In this document: positions 8,927-17,172 of the stretch, in pieces
How the letters are laid out: each line of letters starts with the position of its first letter
Position numbering within the stretch: the stretch's first letter is position 1
Assembly (NCBI RefSeq): GCF_040790665.1
Contig: NZ_CP160851.1
Location: 116,766 to 180,765, forward strand
DNA from: Sulfitobacter pontiacus
Lineage (GTDB): Bacteria; Pseudomonadota; Alphaproteobacteria; Rhodobacterales; Rhodobacteraceae
Reading direction: 5' to 3'
DNA length: 64,000 nt
Program-made: the position numbers and the translations under genes
Notes under the pieces: model-generated
Told to the model about the DNA's origin: nothing
The model's input: only the letters and a program-made list of their open reading frames with translations
Database searches by the model: none

Positions 8927-10588
8927 CTAGAACATCTCTTCAATCATACGCGCGTTCAGCGACCGGTCCGAAAAGGGAAGCCAGTTGATATAGCTGCGGT
9001 TGAAACGGGGCTCGAACTCGTACAGGTCGCGCTTGGCACGCGACACGGCGTCGGGGCGACCCATGCGGTGCAGCGCCAGAACCTTGACCATATGGGCGTA
9101 CCAATAGGCAGGGCGCAGCAACAAGGCGTGATCCGCGTGCTGCAATGCGGCCGACAGATCCCCGGCCAGCAGCGCGGCAAGGGCTGTCTCCCCCTCGAAA
9201 CAAAAGCGCTGCGGGTGGTGGGGCGACAGGCGGATCGCATGTTCCAGCGCCTCCAGCGCCGCCAGAGGGTTGCCATCATAGGCCAGATTTGTGCCGCGCT
9301 GGTCATGGGCAAAGGCCAGCGAGGGGCACAGCCGGATCGCCTCGTCCGTGTAATGCACGGCCGCCGTCTTGTTGCCCAGCCAACATTCCGCGCAGCCCGC
9401 GATCCAATAGCCCCGCCCGTCCGAGACATCCAGCTTGATCGCCTTTTGCGCCTGTCGCCGCGCCAGCTTGATGTCACGCGGATCGGCGCGGCAGGTCCAG
9501 ACCCGCCACAGCGTGGTCAGCGCAAGATAGACATGGGCCTCTATATGACCGGGGTTGCGCGCGATGATATCCTCGAAGATCGCCTGCGCCTTCTCGAAAT
9601 CCTCGGCCGTGAGGCGGTTGATATGCCAGCGCCCCTGCCACACCAGCGCCTCGTCGCTTTGTGCCGGCCGCGACTGCGACCGCTGTTCGTAGGACTGCGC
9701 CAAAGCACAGCTAAAATTTCCCGCCACCTCGATCGCCATATCCCGCGCGACGGCGGCAAACCCCGCCCCGATATCGGCAGCATCGGCCAGCGGCGCGGTA
9801 AACTGCGCACGTTTCACCGATTGCCCTGTGGTCAGATGCGTCAGCTCCACCATCAAGACCAACCGCCCGCCGCTCTGGCGCAACTGGCCGGTCACCACGT
9901 AATTCGCCGTCGCAGGCCGCGCGGCACCGGCGGCGCTGCGGCCACTGTGCACGGCCCAATCCATAAAGCTGATCCAACGATGCCGCGCCAGCTGGTCCAA
10001 CACCTGCTCTGCCAGTTCCTGCGTCTGAGGGGTCAGCGGCTCGGCACTGGCAAAGGGCATGAGCGTCACACAGGGCACATCCAGCGGCGGGGCGAAGTCA
10101 ACCTCTGACGGGTCGGGACCGCCCTGCGACGTCTCTAGCTGGCGGGACCAGAAAGCGCGTTGCTCGCGCAGCCAGTTGTCGAATTCGGGGTCCCTGATAT
10201 CAAGCCCTTCAAGGAACTCCGCCTGCCCCGGCAACCGCTGCGCCACTGACGAAAGCTCAAGCGCATCTACCGCGACCTCGCTCAGCGACAGCGTGACCGT
10301 GGTGCGATCCGCCTCCAGCACATCGCCCATCGGGGCAAGCGCACGGCGCAGGGCAGACAGTGTCTGGCGCAGGCTGGCCGCACCTTCACGCTCTCCGCGT
10401 TCGCTCCATAGCTTGTATTGCAACCAACGTCTTTCGCGCCTGCCACCGGGGGCGACCGCCAACATCGCCAGCACAGCGCGCGCCTTCTTCGAGGTGATGG
10501 TGACACGTGACCCATCGGTGCGCCGCAAATCGAACGGCCCGATGACATTTAGCTGCAATCCTAGAGTTTTATGAGAACCATCCGCCAA
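8927..10588 (-). CDS. SARP-type DNA-binding regulator with TolB-like and TPR domains
   Basis: Predicted transcription activator of 553 residues. Residues ~10-110 are an OmpR/SARP-like winged helix (GPFDLRRTDG, KKARAVLAMLA, LRQTLSALRRAL). Residues ~170-290 resemble the TolB/FlgO-like domain of adenylate-cyclase-type regulators (VTLMPFAS, YVVTGQLRQSGGRL). Residues ~320-500 hold TPR-like repeats (IEAHVYLALT, AFAHDQRGTNLAYDGNPLAALEAL in part). The frame opens with TTG at 10588 behind GGTGGG; there is no in-frame ATG before the DNA-binding domain. It lies immediately upstream of the P450-DyP gene on the same strand, so it probably activates that gene. The signal sensed is unknown. Confidence 0.8.
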   Translation of the reverse strand: MADGSHKTLGLQLNVIGPFDLRRTDGSRVTITSKKARAVLAMLAVAPGGRRERRWLQYKLWSERGEREGAASLRQTLSALRRALAPMGDVLEADRTTVTLSLSEVAVDALELSSVAQRLPGQAEFLEGLDIRDPEFDNWLREQRAFWSRQLETSQGGPDPSEVDFAPPLDVPCVTLMPFASAEPLTPQTQELAEQVLDQLARHRWISFMDWAVHSGRSAAGAARPATANYVVTGQLRQSGGRLVLMVELTHLTTGQSVKRAQFTAPLADAADIGAGFAAVARDMAIEVAGNFSCALAQSYEQRSQSRPAQSDEALVWQGRWHINRLTAEDFEKAQAIFEDIIARNPGHIEAHVYLALTTLWRVWTCRADPRDIKLARRQAQKAIKLDVSDGRGYWIAGCAECWLGNKTAAVHYTDEAIRLCPSLAFAHDQRGTNLAYDGNPLAALEALEHAIRLSPHHPQRFCFEGETALAALLAGDLSAALQHADHALLLRPAYWYAHMVKVLALHRMGRPDAVSRAKRDLYEFEPRFNRSYINWLPFSDRSLNARMIEEMF

Positions 10589-10750
10589 AACTACCCACCA
10601 CTTTCGTCATGGTTGAGTGTGCGGGATACGTTTCCATCCGTCAATTTTTTTTCACCGCCGATGTTTCCCTAACGGCATTGCAAAACCCGCCCCGGCGTGC
10701 TGCATCTTCGGCAATCGAAAATACCAGATGACATGGACGGAGCCCGACCA

Positions 10751-12436
10751 ATGACCCAGAACGCCCCCCTCAAACGCCGGACCGGCGGACAGGTCCTTGT
10801 GGACCAGCTTTTGATCCACGGGGCCGACACCGCCTATTGCGTGCCCGGTGAAAGCTACCTCGAGGTGCTGGACGCGCTGCATGACGTGCAAGACCGGTTC
10901 ACCCTGATCAACGCCCGCCACGAGGCCGGTGCGGCGAATATGGCCGAAACCTACGGCAAACTGCACGGCACCCCCGGCATCTGCATGGTCACCCGCGGCC
11001 CCGGCGCCTGCCACGCCGCCATTGGCGTGCATATCGCGCAACAGGATAGCACGCCGATGATCCTGCTGGTGGGCCAGATCGCCCGCGACACCACCGACCG
11101 CGAAGCATTTCAGGAAGTCGACTACCGCGCCATGTTCGGCCCGATCGCCAAATGGGCGACCCAGATCGATGATGCGTCGCGGGTGCCTGAATATATGGCC
11201 CGCGCCTTCCGCGTCGCCACCTCTGGCCGGCCCGGTCCGGTTGTCATCGCCCTGCCCGAAGACATGCTGACCGAAATCGTCGAAGTCGCCGATGCGCGGC
11301 CCTATACCGCCACGCAGGCTCAGCTTTCGACAGCAAATGTAGACGCGCTGAAGGACGAGATCGCACAGGCCAAACGCCCGCTGATGCTGCTTGGCGGCTC
11401 CGGCTGGACCGAGGATGCCGCCGCCGCGATCACCCGCTTTGCCGAGACCAACAACATCCCCGTCGCCACCTCCTTCCGGCGACAGGATATCGTGCACAAC
11501 CTGTCGCCCGTCTTTGCGGGCGATTTCGGCACCTCCACCGCGCCGACGCTGTTTGCCCACCAGAAAGAGGCCGACCTGCTGATCGTCATCGGGGCCCGCT
11601 TGGGCGAGATGACGACCAAGACCTACACCACCCTGCAATCGCCCAACCCCGATACACGTCTGGTGCACCTGCACCCTGACGCGGACGAGATCGGCCGCGT
11701 CTATTCCCCCGACCTCGGCTTTGCCGCCTCCCCCGCCGCTGCGGCCTCGGCGCTTGGTGATCTTGATCTCGACCGCGCCGACGATTGGCAGGAGTGGTGC
11801 GCTAAGCTGCATGGGGATTACCTGACCGACACCGACAGCCCCAATGGCGCGGAATGGGAGCTCGACATGGGCGTCGCCCTTTGCCAGATCCGCGATAGCC
11901 TACCGCAAGATACAATCGTGACACTGGACGCGGGCAACCACACAGGCTGGGCACAACGATATCTGCGTTTTGGCCGCCCGGGGCGCATCGTAGGGTCGAC
12001 CTGCGGCGCGATGGGGTATTCCGTTCCGGCGGGCGTCTCTGCGGCGCTGGCGCATAAGGATCAGCTGGTGCTGTCATTCGTCGGCGATGGTGGCTTCATG
12101 ATGAGCGGGCAAGAGCTCGCCACCGCCGCGCAATACGGGGCAACGCCGATCGTGCTGCTGTTCAACAACGGCATCTACGGCACCATCCGCATGCATCAGG
12201 AACGCGATCACCCCGAACGCATTTCAGGCACCACGCTGATCAATCAGGACTTCTGCAAAATGGCCGAGGGTTACGGCGCGCATGCGGAACGCGTGACCAA
12301 AACCGCCGACTTCGCCGCCGCGTTTGACCGTGCCCGCGCCAGCGGTCGCCCGGCCTTGATCGAACTGGTCACTAACCCCGAACAGATCTCTACCCGCACC
12401 ACGATCGCGAAACTGCGCGATGCAGCAAAGAAATAG
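10751..12436 (+). CDS. Thiamine-pyrophosphate enzyme, acetolactate-synthase-like
   Basis: TPP-dependent enzyme of the acetolactate synthase/pyruvate decarboxylase superfamily, about 561 residues. The N-terminal Pyr domain has CVPGESYLEV with the cofactor-activating Glu. The C-terminal PP domain has the GDG...NN Mg-TPP motif (FVGDGGFMMSG and LLFNNGIYGT). The central Rossmann-like domain is present (LGGSGW). ATG at 10751 is preceded by GGAG with an 8-nt spacer; an earlier in-frame ATG at 10697 lacks this. No ilvN-like regulatory subunit is next to it, so a dedicated branched-chain role is doubtful. It is alone between the SARP gene (opposite strand) and an SDR (opposite strand). Substrate not predictable. 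Confidence 0.85.
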   Translation: MTQNAPLKRRTGGQVLVDQLLIHGADTAYCVPGESYLEVLDALHDVQDRFTLINARHEAGAANMAETYGKLHGTPGICMVTRGPGACHAAIGVHIAQQDSTPMILLVGQIARDTTDREAFQEVDYRAMFGPIAKWATQIDDASRVPEYMARAFRVATSGRPGPVVIALPEDMLTEIVEVADARPYTATQAQLSTANVDALKDEIAQAKRPLMLLGGSGWTEDAAAAITRFAETNNIPVATSFRRQDIVHNLSPVFAGDFGTSTAPTLFAHQKEADLLIVIGARLGEMTTKTYTTLQSPNPDTRLVHLHPDADEIGRVYSPDLGFAASPAAAASALGDLDLDRADDWQEWCAKLHGDYLTDTDSPNGAEWELDMGVALCQIRDSLPQDTIVTLDAGNHTGWAQRYLRFGRPGRIVGSTCGAMGYSVPAGVSAALAHKDQLVLSFVGDGGFMMSGQELATAAQYGATPIVLLFNNGIYGTIRMHQERDHPERISGTTLINQDFCKMAEGYGAHAERVTKTADFAAAFDRARASGRPALIELVTNPEQISTRTTIAKLRDAAKK

Positions 12437-12459
12437 GCTCTAAACCCTGGATTAGAGCC
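12436..12459 (+). terminator. Stem-loop after the TPP enzyme gene
   Basis: GGCTCTAA at 12436-12443 is the exact complement of TTAGAGCC at 12452-12459, with an 8-nt loop, starting on the last base of the stop codon. No T-run follows, so it is a weak terminator or a 3' stability hairpin. Confidence 0.45.
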
Positions 12460-12470
12460 ACATATCGACA

Positions 12471-12500
12471 CCCCGCCCGCTCGTTTTTACGTGGGCGGGG
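12471..12500. terminator. GC-rich stem-loop between convergent genes
   Basis: CCCCGCCC at 12471-12478 pairs with GGGCGGGG at 12493-12500 around a loop containing TTTTT. It lies in the 72-bp gap between two convergent genes and could serve both directions. Confidence 0.45.
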
Positions 12501-12508
12501 CCCCTCCC

Positions 12509-13258
12509 CTAGCCGCGCCCGATAAAGGGCATCTTGGTCGCCATCACCGTCACGAACATGGCGTTTGAAGCAGGCGGCAGGCTCGCCATATAGACCAGCG
12601 TGCGGCCCACATCCTCTACATCCATGCGCGGCTCTGCCCGACGTGACCCATCCGGTTGCAGCACACCCTGGGCCATCTGCTCTGTCATCTCGCTGGCGGC
12701 ATTGCCGATGTCGATCTGACCACAAGCGATGTCATGCGCCCGCCCGTCCAGCGACAGCGACCGCGTCAGCCCCGTCACCGCATGTTTCGTCGCCGTGTAG
12801 GGTGCCGAGAACGGGCGCGGCACATGGGCAGAGATCGACCCGTTGTTGATGATCCGCCCGCCCTTGGGCGACTGCCGTTTCATCAACCCGAACGCCGCGC
12901 GCGCGCATAGAAACGACCCCGTGAGGTTCGCGGCCACAATGGCGTTCCAGTCGTCCAGCGACAGGTCGTCAATCTCGACCGCGGGGGCGTTAACGCCCGC
13001 ATTGTTGAACAGTAGGTCCAACCGCCCGAACTGCGCCTCGATCCGGTCAAACAGCGCCAGCACATCCGCCTCGACCCCGACATCCGCGGTGATCGCCAGA
13101 TGCCCCTCCCCCGCTAACGCGGCGCAGGCCTCCTCTAGCGGGGCCATCCGGCGCCCCGTCAGCACCAGCGTAAACCCTGCGTCTGCCAGCGCTGCGGCGC
13201 AGGCGCGCCCGACGCCGCTGCCCCCGCCGGTAACCAGTGCAATCTTCCTCTCCATCAT
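12509..13258 (-). CDS. SDR family oxidoreductase
   Basis: Short-chain dehydrogenase/reductase, 249 residues, using NAD(P). It has the cofactor loop TGGGSGVG near the N-terminus, the NNAG motif, and the catalytic Ser...Tyr-x-x-x-Lys set (GSIS, YTATK). The frame is open further upstream on the minus strand to 13948, but that part overlaps the divergent GST gene in antisense and is not SDR-like. I take the start at 13258; an adjacent ATG at 13255 is better spaced from the GGGGGG ribosome site. The gene diverges from the GST gene across about 96 bp, so the two may share control. Substrate unknown. Confidence 0.85.
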   Translation of the reverse strand: MMERKIALVTGGGSGVGRACAAALADAGFTLVLTGRRMAPLEEACAALAGEGHLAITADVGVEADVLALFDRIEAQFGRLDLLFNNAGVNAPAVEIDDLSLDDWNAIVAANLTGSFLCARAAFGLMKRQSPKGGRIINNGSISAHVPRPFSAPYTATKHAVTGLTRSLSLDGRAHDIACGQIDIGNAASEMTEQMAQGVLQPDGSRRAEPRMDVEDVGRTLVYMASLPPASNAMFVTVMATKMPFIGRG

Positions 13259-13354
13259 CCCCCCGATCTGCGCCTTTGTGATCCGCGCAAGCTGATTTAT
13301 ACCAAGGGCATAGCAACCCGTTTTCCCCCCTGACGCAAGCCGAAGGACGCCGCA

Positions 13355-13990
13355 ATGATCGACCTCTATACCTGGACCACCCCGAACGGCCGCAAGGTCT
13401 CTATCCTGCTGGAGGAGTTGGGCGTACCCTATACCGCCCACCCCATCGACATCACCAAGGACGACCAATTCGCGCCCGACTTCCTTAAAATCAGCCCCAA
13501 TAACAAGATCCCCGCGATCAAGGACCATCACAACGGCCTCTGCCTGATGGAATCCGGCGCGATCATGTGGTATCTCGCTGATAAATATGGAAAATTCCTG
13601 CCGAACGATGCGATCGGACGTGCCAAGGTGCATGAATGGCTGATGTGGCAGATGGGCGGCTTGGGTCCGATGGCCGGACAGGCGCATCACTTCTTGCAGT
13701 TCAACCCGGGCAAGGCCCCCTACGCCGAAACCCGCTATGCGACAGAGGTCCAGCGGCTTTACGGCGTGCTCGACAAACAGCTCGAGGGGCAAGACTACAT
13801 CTGCGGTGACTATTCGATTGCGGATATGGCCTGTTGGCCCTGGGTCGCGCGCTATGAATGGCAGCGGGTGGACCTGACGCAATTCCCCAATGTGTTGCGC
13901 TGGTACAAAGCACTGCGCGCCCGCGACGCGGTGATCAAAGGGTATCAAGTGCCGAAAGATGTGGGCGAGGTTCCCCGCGGGGAACCGTAA
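13355..13990 (+). CDS. Glutathione S-transferase family protein (YghU/YfcG-like)
   Basis: Cytosolic glutathione transferase of 211 residues. The N-terminal thioredoxin-fold domain has [17 protein letters not shown] and the cis-Pro loop NNKIPAI followed by MESGAI, which binds glutathione. The C-terminal domain is all-helical and includes the N-capping [12 protein letters not shown]. This composition matches the bacterial disulfide-bond-reductase-like (nu) class. The ATG follows GAAGGA. The last codons (reading VPRGEP) lie inside a 16-bp palindrome that recurs in parB and upstream of parA, so the C-terminal tail seems to be shaped by a partition site. Confidence 0.88.
   Translation: MIDLYTWTTPNGRKVSILLEELGVPYTAHPIDITKDDQFAPDFLKISPNNKIPAIKDHHNGLCLMESGAIMWYLADKYGKFLPNDAIGRAKVHEWLMWQMGGLGPMAGQAHHFLQFNPGKAPYAETRYATEVQRLYGVLDKQLEGQDYICGDYSIADMACWPWVARYEWQRVDLTQFPNVLRWYKALRARDAVIKGYQVPKDVGEVPRGEP
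13969..13986. repeat. Candidate parS palindrome, copy 1 (18 bp)
   Basis: GGTTCCCCGCGGGGAACC is a perfect palindrome. Its core GTTCCCCGCGGGGAAC occurs four times in the window, all within 3.2 kb around parAB. This copy overlaps the end of the GST gene and lies about 700 bp beyond the parB stop. Known DnaA-like plasmid modules of Rhodobacterales carry conserved palindromes thought to be centromeres. Confidence 0.75.
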
Positions 13991-14003
13991 GCCGCGCGCA
14001 CAA

Positions 14004-14297
14004 TCACAGCCCGTCGATCAGTATATCCAAGGCCCGCTTCAACGCATCGCGTTCTGCCTCAAGCGAGGTCACCCTGTCGCGCAACGCGGTGCCGGGCACG
14101 GCGGCCAGCTCTTGCGCCCGCACGATCCAAGCATTTCCGTCGACCTCTACCTGCGGGGTCAGACCGGGAAAGGCAGCGTACCGCCCCGCCTCGCGCAGCG
14201 GTGCCACCACGCGCGAGGCGTCGATGCCAATCAGGTCGGTTTGCAGATCCACCACAAGCTGCCCGCCCGCAAGCCGGTACACATCAAACTGCGCCAT
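14004..14297 (-). CDS. ccdB: CcdB family toxin
   Basis: 97-residue CcdB-like toxin; characterised members poison DNA gyrase. It has the family opening (MAQFDVYRL), the VVDLQTDLI strand, the VAPL segment, and the C-terminal helix ending LDILIDGL. The C-terminal part carries the residues that contact gyrase in F-plasmid CcdB. Start at 14297, with AGGGCGAGC upstream. It lies 8 bp after ccdA and beside parAB, the usual place for an addiction module that kills plasmid-free segregants. Confidence 0.9.
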   Translation of the reverse strand: MAQFDVYRLAGGQLVVDLQTDLIGIDASRVVAPLREAGRYAAFPGLTPQVEVDGNAWIVRAQELAAVPGTALRDRVTSLEAERDALKRALDILIDGL

Positions 14298-14305
14298 AGC
14301 TCGCC

Positions 14306-14527
14306 CTAGAAACTGCGGAAGCGTTCAAGCGGCAGACCCTCGGCCTCTACCTCTTGCGCATAGGTATCCAGCGCCTGCTGGTTCTCGATCCGCCAGCGGC
14401 GGTTGCGTTCTGCCTTGGCGGCGTCCGAAATCGCGGCCTCGGCCAACCGCGACATGTTCAGCCCAAGCGCGCGCGCCGTCTCGGCGACGCTGGCATCCAA
14501 TGTAAGATTCACTTTGACACGGCCCAT
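14306..14527 (-). CDS. ccdA: CcdA family antitoxin
   Basis: 73-residue antitoxin. The N-terminal ribbon-helix-helix (MGRVKVNLTLDASVAETAR, then LGLNMSRLAEAAI) binds DNA and represses the operon. The C-terminal tail (RIENQQALDTYAQEVEAEG) is the flexible toxin-neutralising part, with the typical NQQALDTYN-like sequence. I start it at ATG 14527 behind GAGAGGG; the longer frame to 14650 adds a Pro-rich non-family leader. It precedes ccdB by 8 bp. Confidence 0.9.
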   Translation of the reverse strand: MGRVKVNLTLDASVAETARALGLNMSRLAEAAISDAAKAERNRRWRIENQQALDTYAQEVEAEGLPLERFRSF

Positions 14528-14691
14528 GGCACCCTCTCGCATTATGCGTATAGGGCAGGAGTATAGTTGAGGCTGAGGCTTCGGGCAAGGTGGCGCGGGT
14601 TGGCGCGTATATGTGGGCCTATCTCGCCCATTAGTCCCGCCCCGGCGCAAAGAAGAAGGGGCAAGGCGATCCGCCCTGCCCCCTTCGAGTT

Positions 14692-15837
14692 TCAGTCTTT
14701 CTGATCCAGCGCTGCAAGAAACGCCTCGATCCCGCGCTGTAATCGCGCCTTGCTGACAGCCGAGAAATCGCGCGGCAAGCGCATCTCTACCTTCCCGTCC
14801 GACGCGATCACCCGCATCTCCCCCTGTGGCAACCCAAGCCGCAAGGATGTCTTGGCAGAGCTTCGGCCCGCGGGTTTTGGCGCGGCTTTCTTTGCCGTGA
14901 TCCCTGCCCGCAGAATCCCAAGTTCGGCATCGGCATCCCGTTCAGGCTGCTTGATCAACGCCTTTTTCAGCGCCATCGCATTGCCCGCCTGCGCATCAAG
15001 GAACCGATAAACATCTAGCCCAAGCGCCCGCGGGATCGCCTCGGGGTAGCGCAGCGCGCCGTCCAGATCGGCAAGCATACGGGCGAACTGCCGGATATAG
15101 GTCTTCTTCTGTTTCAGCGCCGAGGCATAGAGCGTGCCAACCGCGTCACTCACCTCGACGCCCGAATCCTGCGCATAGGACAGGGCCAGTCGCGCCATCT
15201 CGCCAAAGGACAGATCTTTGCGCACAAGGTTCTCGTCCACCATCTTGCGATACAGATCCGCAAGGGGTTCCCCGCGGGGAACCAGCGCGGCGGGGATGCG
15301 GGAATAGCGCGGGTCGCCGGTTTCAGCCGCAAGTTCGCGGAAGGCGGTGAGCCGGCGGAAGCCTTGAATAAGCTCATACCCATTATCCGTCTGCTCCACC
15401 CGAATGGGATTGGAAAGGCCGACCGACTGGATCGACTGCTTCAGCTCTGCCAGTTCGGGGTCGACATTGGCCGACCGGTCGCGGGTCAGCTTGTCGGTAT
15501 GCACATCCGAGGTCTGGATCAGGTCGGTGATCAACCCCAGCCGTTTCAGCCGCACATGCTCGTGCGCCAGCGCGTCGTTTTCCGCTCGAATGGCGGCCTC
15601 TGCGCTGGCGCGCTCTGAGGTGGCTTCAAGCGTTTCCGAGATCGCGCTCGCCATCGGGCCGCGTCGCGACGGGGCAGGGGGGTTGGGCACAGGATCAGAG
15701 TTCTGCAACGGGTGGCCCTGAATGTTGTACTCCTTCACAACGGGCGGTTCGGCAGGTGCGTTCCCCGCGGGGAACCCCGCGTCTTCCTCTTCATCCAGAT
15801 CGAAGTTGATATCGAAAACAGAGCGTTTCTTAACCAT
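14692..15837 (-). CDS. parB: Plasmid partition protein ParB
   Basis: Centromere-binding partition protein of 381 residues. The ParB/Srx nuclease-like domain is visible as LSNPIRVEQ, ELIQGFRRLTAFREL and the ENLVRKDLSFGEMARLAL helix pair. The central HTH region and a C-terminal dimerisation tail (SKARLQRGIEAFLAAL) follow. It overlaps the parA stop by one base (TAATG). Two copies of the GTTCCCCGCGGGGAAC palindrome lie inside its own coding sequence. They are read in different frames, giving VPRGEP at one site and FPAGN at the other. It belongs to the parAB pair of a DnaA-like type replicon. Confidence 0.93.
   Translation of the reverse strand: MVKKRSVFDINFDLDEEEDAGFPAGNAPAEPPVVKEYNIQGHPLQNSDPVPNPPAPSRRGPMASAISETLEATSERASAEAAIRAENDALAHEHVRLKRLGLITDLIQTSDVHTDKLTRDRSANVDPELAELKQSIQSVGLSNPIRVEQTDNGYELIQGFRRLTAFRELAAETGDPRYSRIPAALVPRGEPLADLYRKMVDENLVRKDLSFGEMARLALSYAQDSGVEVSDAVGTLYASALKQKKTYIRQFARMLADLDGALRYPEAIPRALGLDVYRFLDAQAGNAMALKKALIKQPERDADAELGILRAGITAKKAAPKPAGRSSAKTSLRLGLPQGEMRVIASDGKVEMRLPRDFSAVSKARLQRGIEAFLAALDQKD
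15266..15283. repeat. Candidate parS palindrome, copy 2 (inside parB)
   Basis: GGTTCCCCGCGGGGAACC, identical to copy 1 over all 18 bases. It lies within the parB coding region, where the minus-strand frame gives Val-Pro-Arg-Gly-Glu-Pro. Confidence 0.75.
15760..15775. repeat. Candidate parS palindrome, copy 3 (5' part of parB)
   Basis: GTTCCCCGCGGGGAAC, the 16-bp core, near the parB 5' end. Here it is read in another frame and gives Phe-Pro-Ala-Gly-Asn, in a low-complexity N-terminal stretch of ParB. Confidence 0.75.
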
Positions 15838-17135
15838 TATTCATCCTCCAGTTTATCCCACGCATCGACAAGCGTGGCACGGAATTCATCATAGGCCCGA
15901 TCAAAGGAGGCCCGCGCGCGGCGCCAGGTCTCGCGGGTCATCTGGCGGTAATCCATCTCGTAGATCGACGACAGGAACCGGCCTGACTGTTCAACCGCGC
16001 GGGTCATTTCAATCGGGTGCTCTGCTACATGTGGCTTAAAGACCTGATTAAATGCTGACTGCATCGCACGGTGCAGATCGTTATTAGGCTCGAAACGGGT
16101 CAATAGAAACTTGATGTCAGCAAAGGCCTTGACCGGATCGGTGCCCGACGGCAGCCGCCCGCGGAAGCGGCCCAGATCCTCAAGCGCCTCAGACAGCTGG
16201 CCGATGAAGCTGGTGGTGCTGTCATACTCCCAATAGCCGGGGCCGGACGGAATATACAAAACATCCGCCGCAAAGACCGCGTTCATCGACTGGTAGCCAA
16301 TGGCGGGCGGGCAGTCGAAGATGATCAGGTCATAGGCGTCCGGCGGGATCGTATCAAGATAACGGGACACGGCGGCAAAGAACGACCATTCGGGGTTCAG
16401 GTGCCGGTACTGCGCGCTGGCAAATTCGACGAAGGCGGCGTTGGCACAGCTGGGGATCAGGTCGATCGTGGGCCAGCTGGTCGGCTTGATGAAATCGGTG
16501 GCGCGCAATTCGCTCAGCCCCATGCCGGTGACAGAGGCAGGCAGTTTGCGTTGGGGCAGGGTGGCCCCACTTTCCGCGCCGCCTTGCACCGCGTTCATCC
16601 GCTCTGTCTCGCGGATCAGGTCGCGGGCCATGATACCCCAGACAGTGACCTCTTCCGAGACATCCGACAGCCCCATCGAATGGCTGAGCGTGGCCTGCGG
16701 ATCGAAATCCACGGCCAGCACGCGGTAGCCGTCAAGCGCGGCCGCATGGGCGAAATGCAGCGCGACGGTGGACTTGCCCGCGCCGCCCTTGAAGTTCGCA
16801 ATCGCGGCACGCACCGCCCGCTTGCCCGCAGGGCGCGGCGGCATCAGCGACCGGTTCTTGATCTTCAGCTTGCGCCGCAGCTCGTTGATCTCTTCCAGCG
16901 CATACCAGCGCTGGCGGCCTTCCTCTTCCACCTGCCCCTCGGGCAGGGACGGGTCGGCGGCCAGCCGGCCGCGCAGGGTCGACGGGTTGGTCTTAAAGAT
17001 CAGCTCCGCCACTTCCCAGCTTGAGAACCGGCGCAGGGTCTTTTCCATCTCGGGCGAATAGGTCTGATGCCGGATGTGCCCCTGCATCTTGAGCGACTGC
17101 GCCTGAAGCTTTGCCAGGTCCGCATAGGTAAACAT
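15837..17135 (-). CDS. parA: Plasmid partition ATPase ParA
   Basis: ParA/RepA-type ATPase of 432 residues. The N-terminal ~110 residues form an HTH-like DNA-binding region (SSWEVAELIFKTNPSTLRGR), expected for autorepressing plasmid ParAs. The deviant Walker A motif FKGGAGKST starts near 125, followed by the switch motif VDFDPQATL and Walker B IIFDCPPAIG. Start ATG at 17135 follows AAAAGGAC. A GTTCCCCGCGGGGAAC palindrome sits 22 bp upstream of the start, so ParB binding may also affect parAB transcription. It diverges from the replicase gene across the origin-like gap. Confidence 0.94.
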   Translation of the reverse strand: MFTYADLAKLQAQSLKMQGHIRHQTYSPEMEKTLRRFSSWEVAELIFKTNPSTLRGRLAADPSLPEGQVEEEGRQRWYALEEINELRRKLKIKNRSLMPPRPAGKRAVRAAIANFKGGAGKSTVALHFAHAAALDGYRVLAVDFDPQATLSHSMGLSDVSEEVTVWGIMARDLIRETERMNAVQGGAESGATLPQRKLPASVTGMGLSELRATDFIKPTSWPTIDLIPSCANAAFVEFASAQYRHLNPEWSFFAAVSRYLDTIPPDAYDLIIFDCPPAIGYQSMNAVFAADVLYIPSGPGYWEYDSTTSFIGQLSEALEDLGRFRGRLPSGTDPVKAFADIKFLLTRFEPNNDLHRAMQSAFNQVFKPHVAEHPIEMTRAVEQSGRFLSSIYEMDYRQMTRETWRRARASFDRAYDEFRATLVDAWDKLEDE

Positions 17136-17156
17136 AAGCTGTCCTTTTCCCTACCC

Positions 17157-17172
17157 GTTCCCCGCGGGGAAC
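17157..17172. repeat. Candidate parS palindrome, copy 4 (parA leader)
   Basis: GTTCCCCGCGGGGAAC, 22 bp upstream of the parA start, in the parA leader or promoter region. It is the only copy outside any gene. Confidence 0.75.

Noticed and set aside
7602..8930. A 442-codon plus-strand frame opposite the P450
   Set aside because: Antisense to conserved P450 motifs with shadow-like composition.
9068..10108. A 346-codon plus-strand frame inside the SARP gene
   Set aside because: High-GC antisense shadow, rich in Arg/Gln/Pro and without family motifs.
12509..13948. A 479-codon minus-strand frame
   Set aside because: Only the part from 13258 encodes an SDR; the rest lies antisense to a good GST gene and has no family sequence.
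13969..13986. Palindrome considered as a terminator of the GST gene
   Set aside because: Identical copies occur inside parB and before parA and no T-run follows; a partition site explains all copies.
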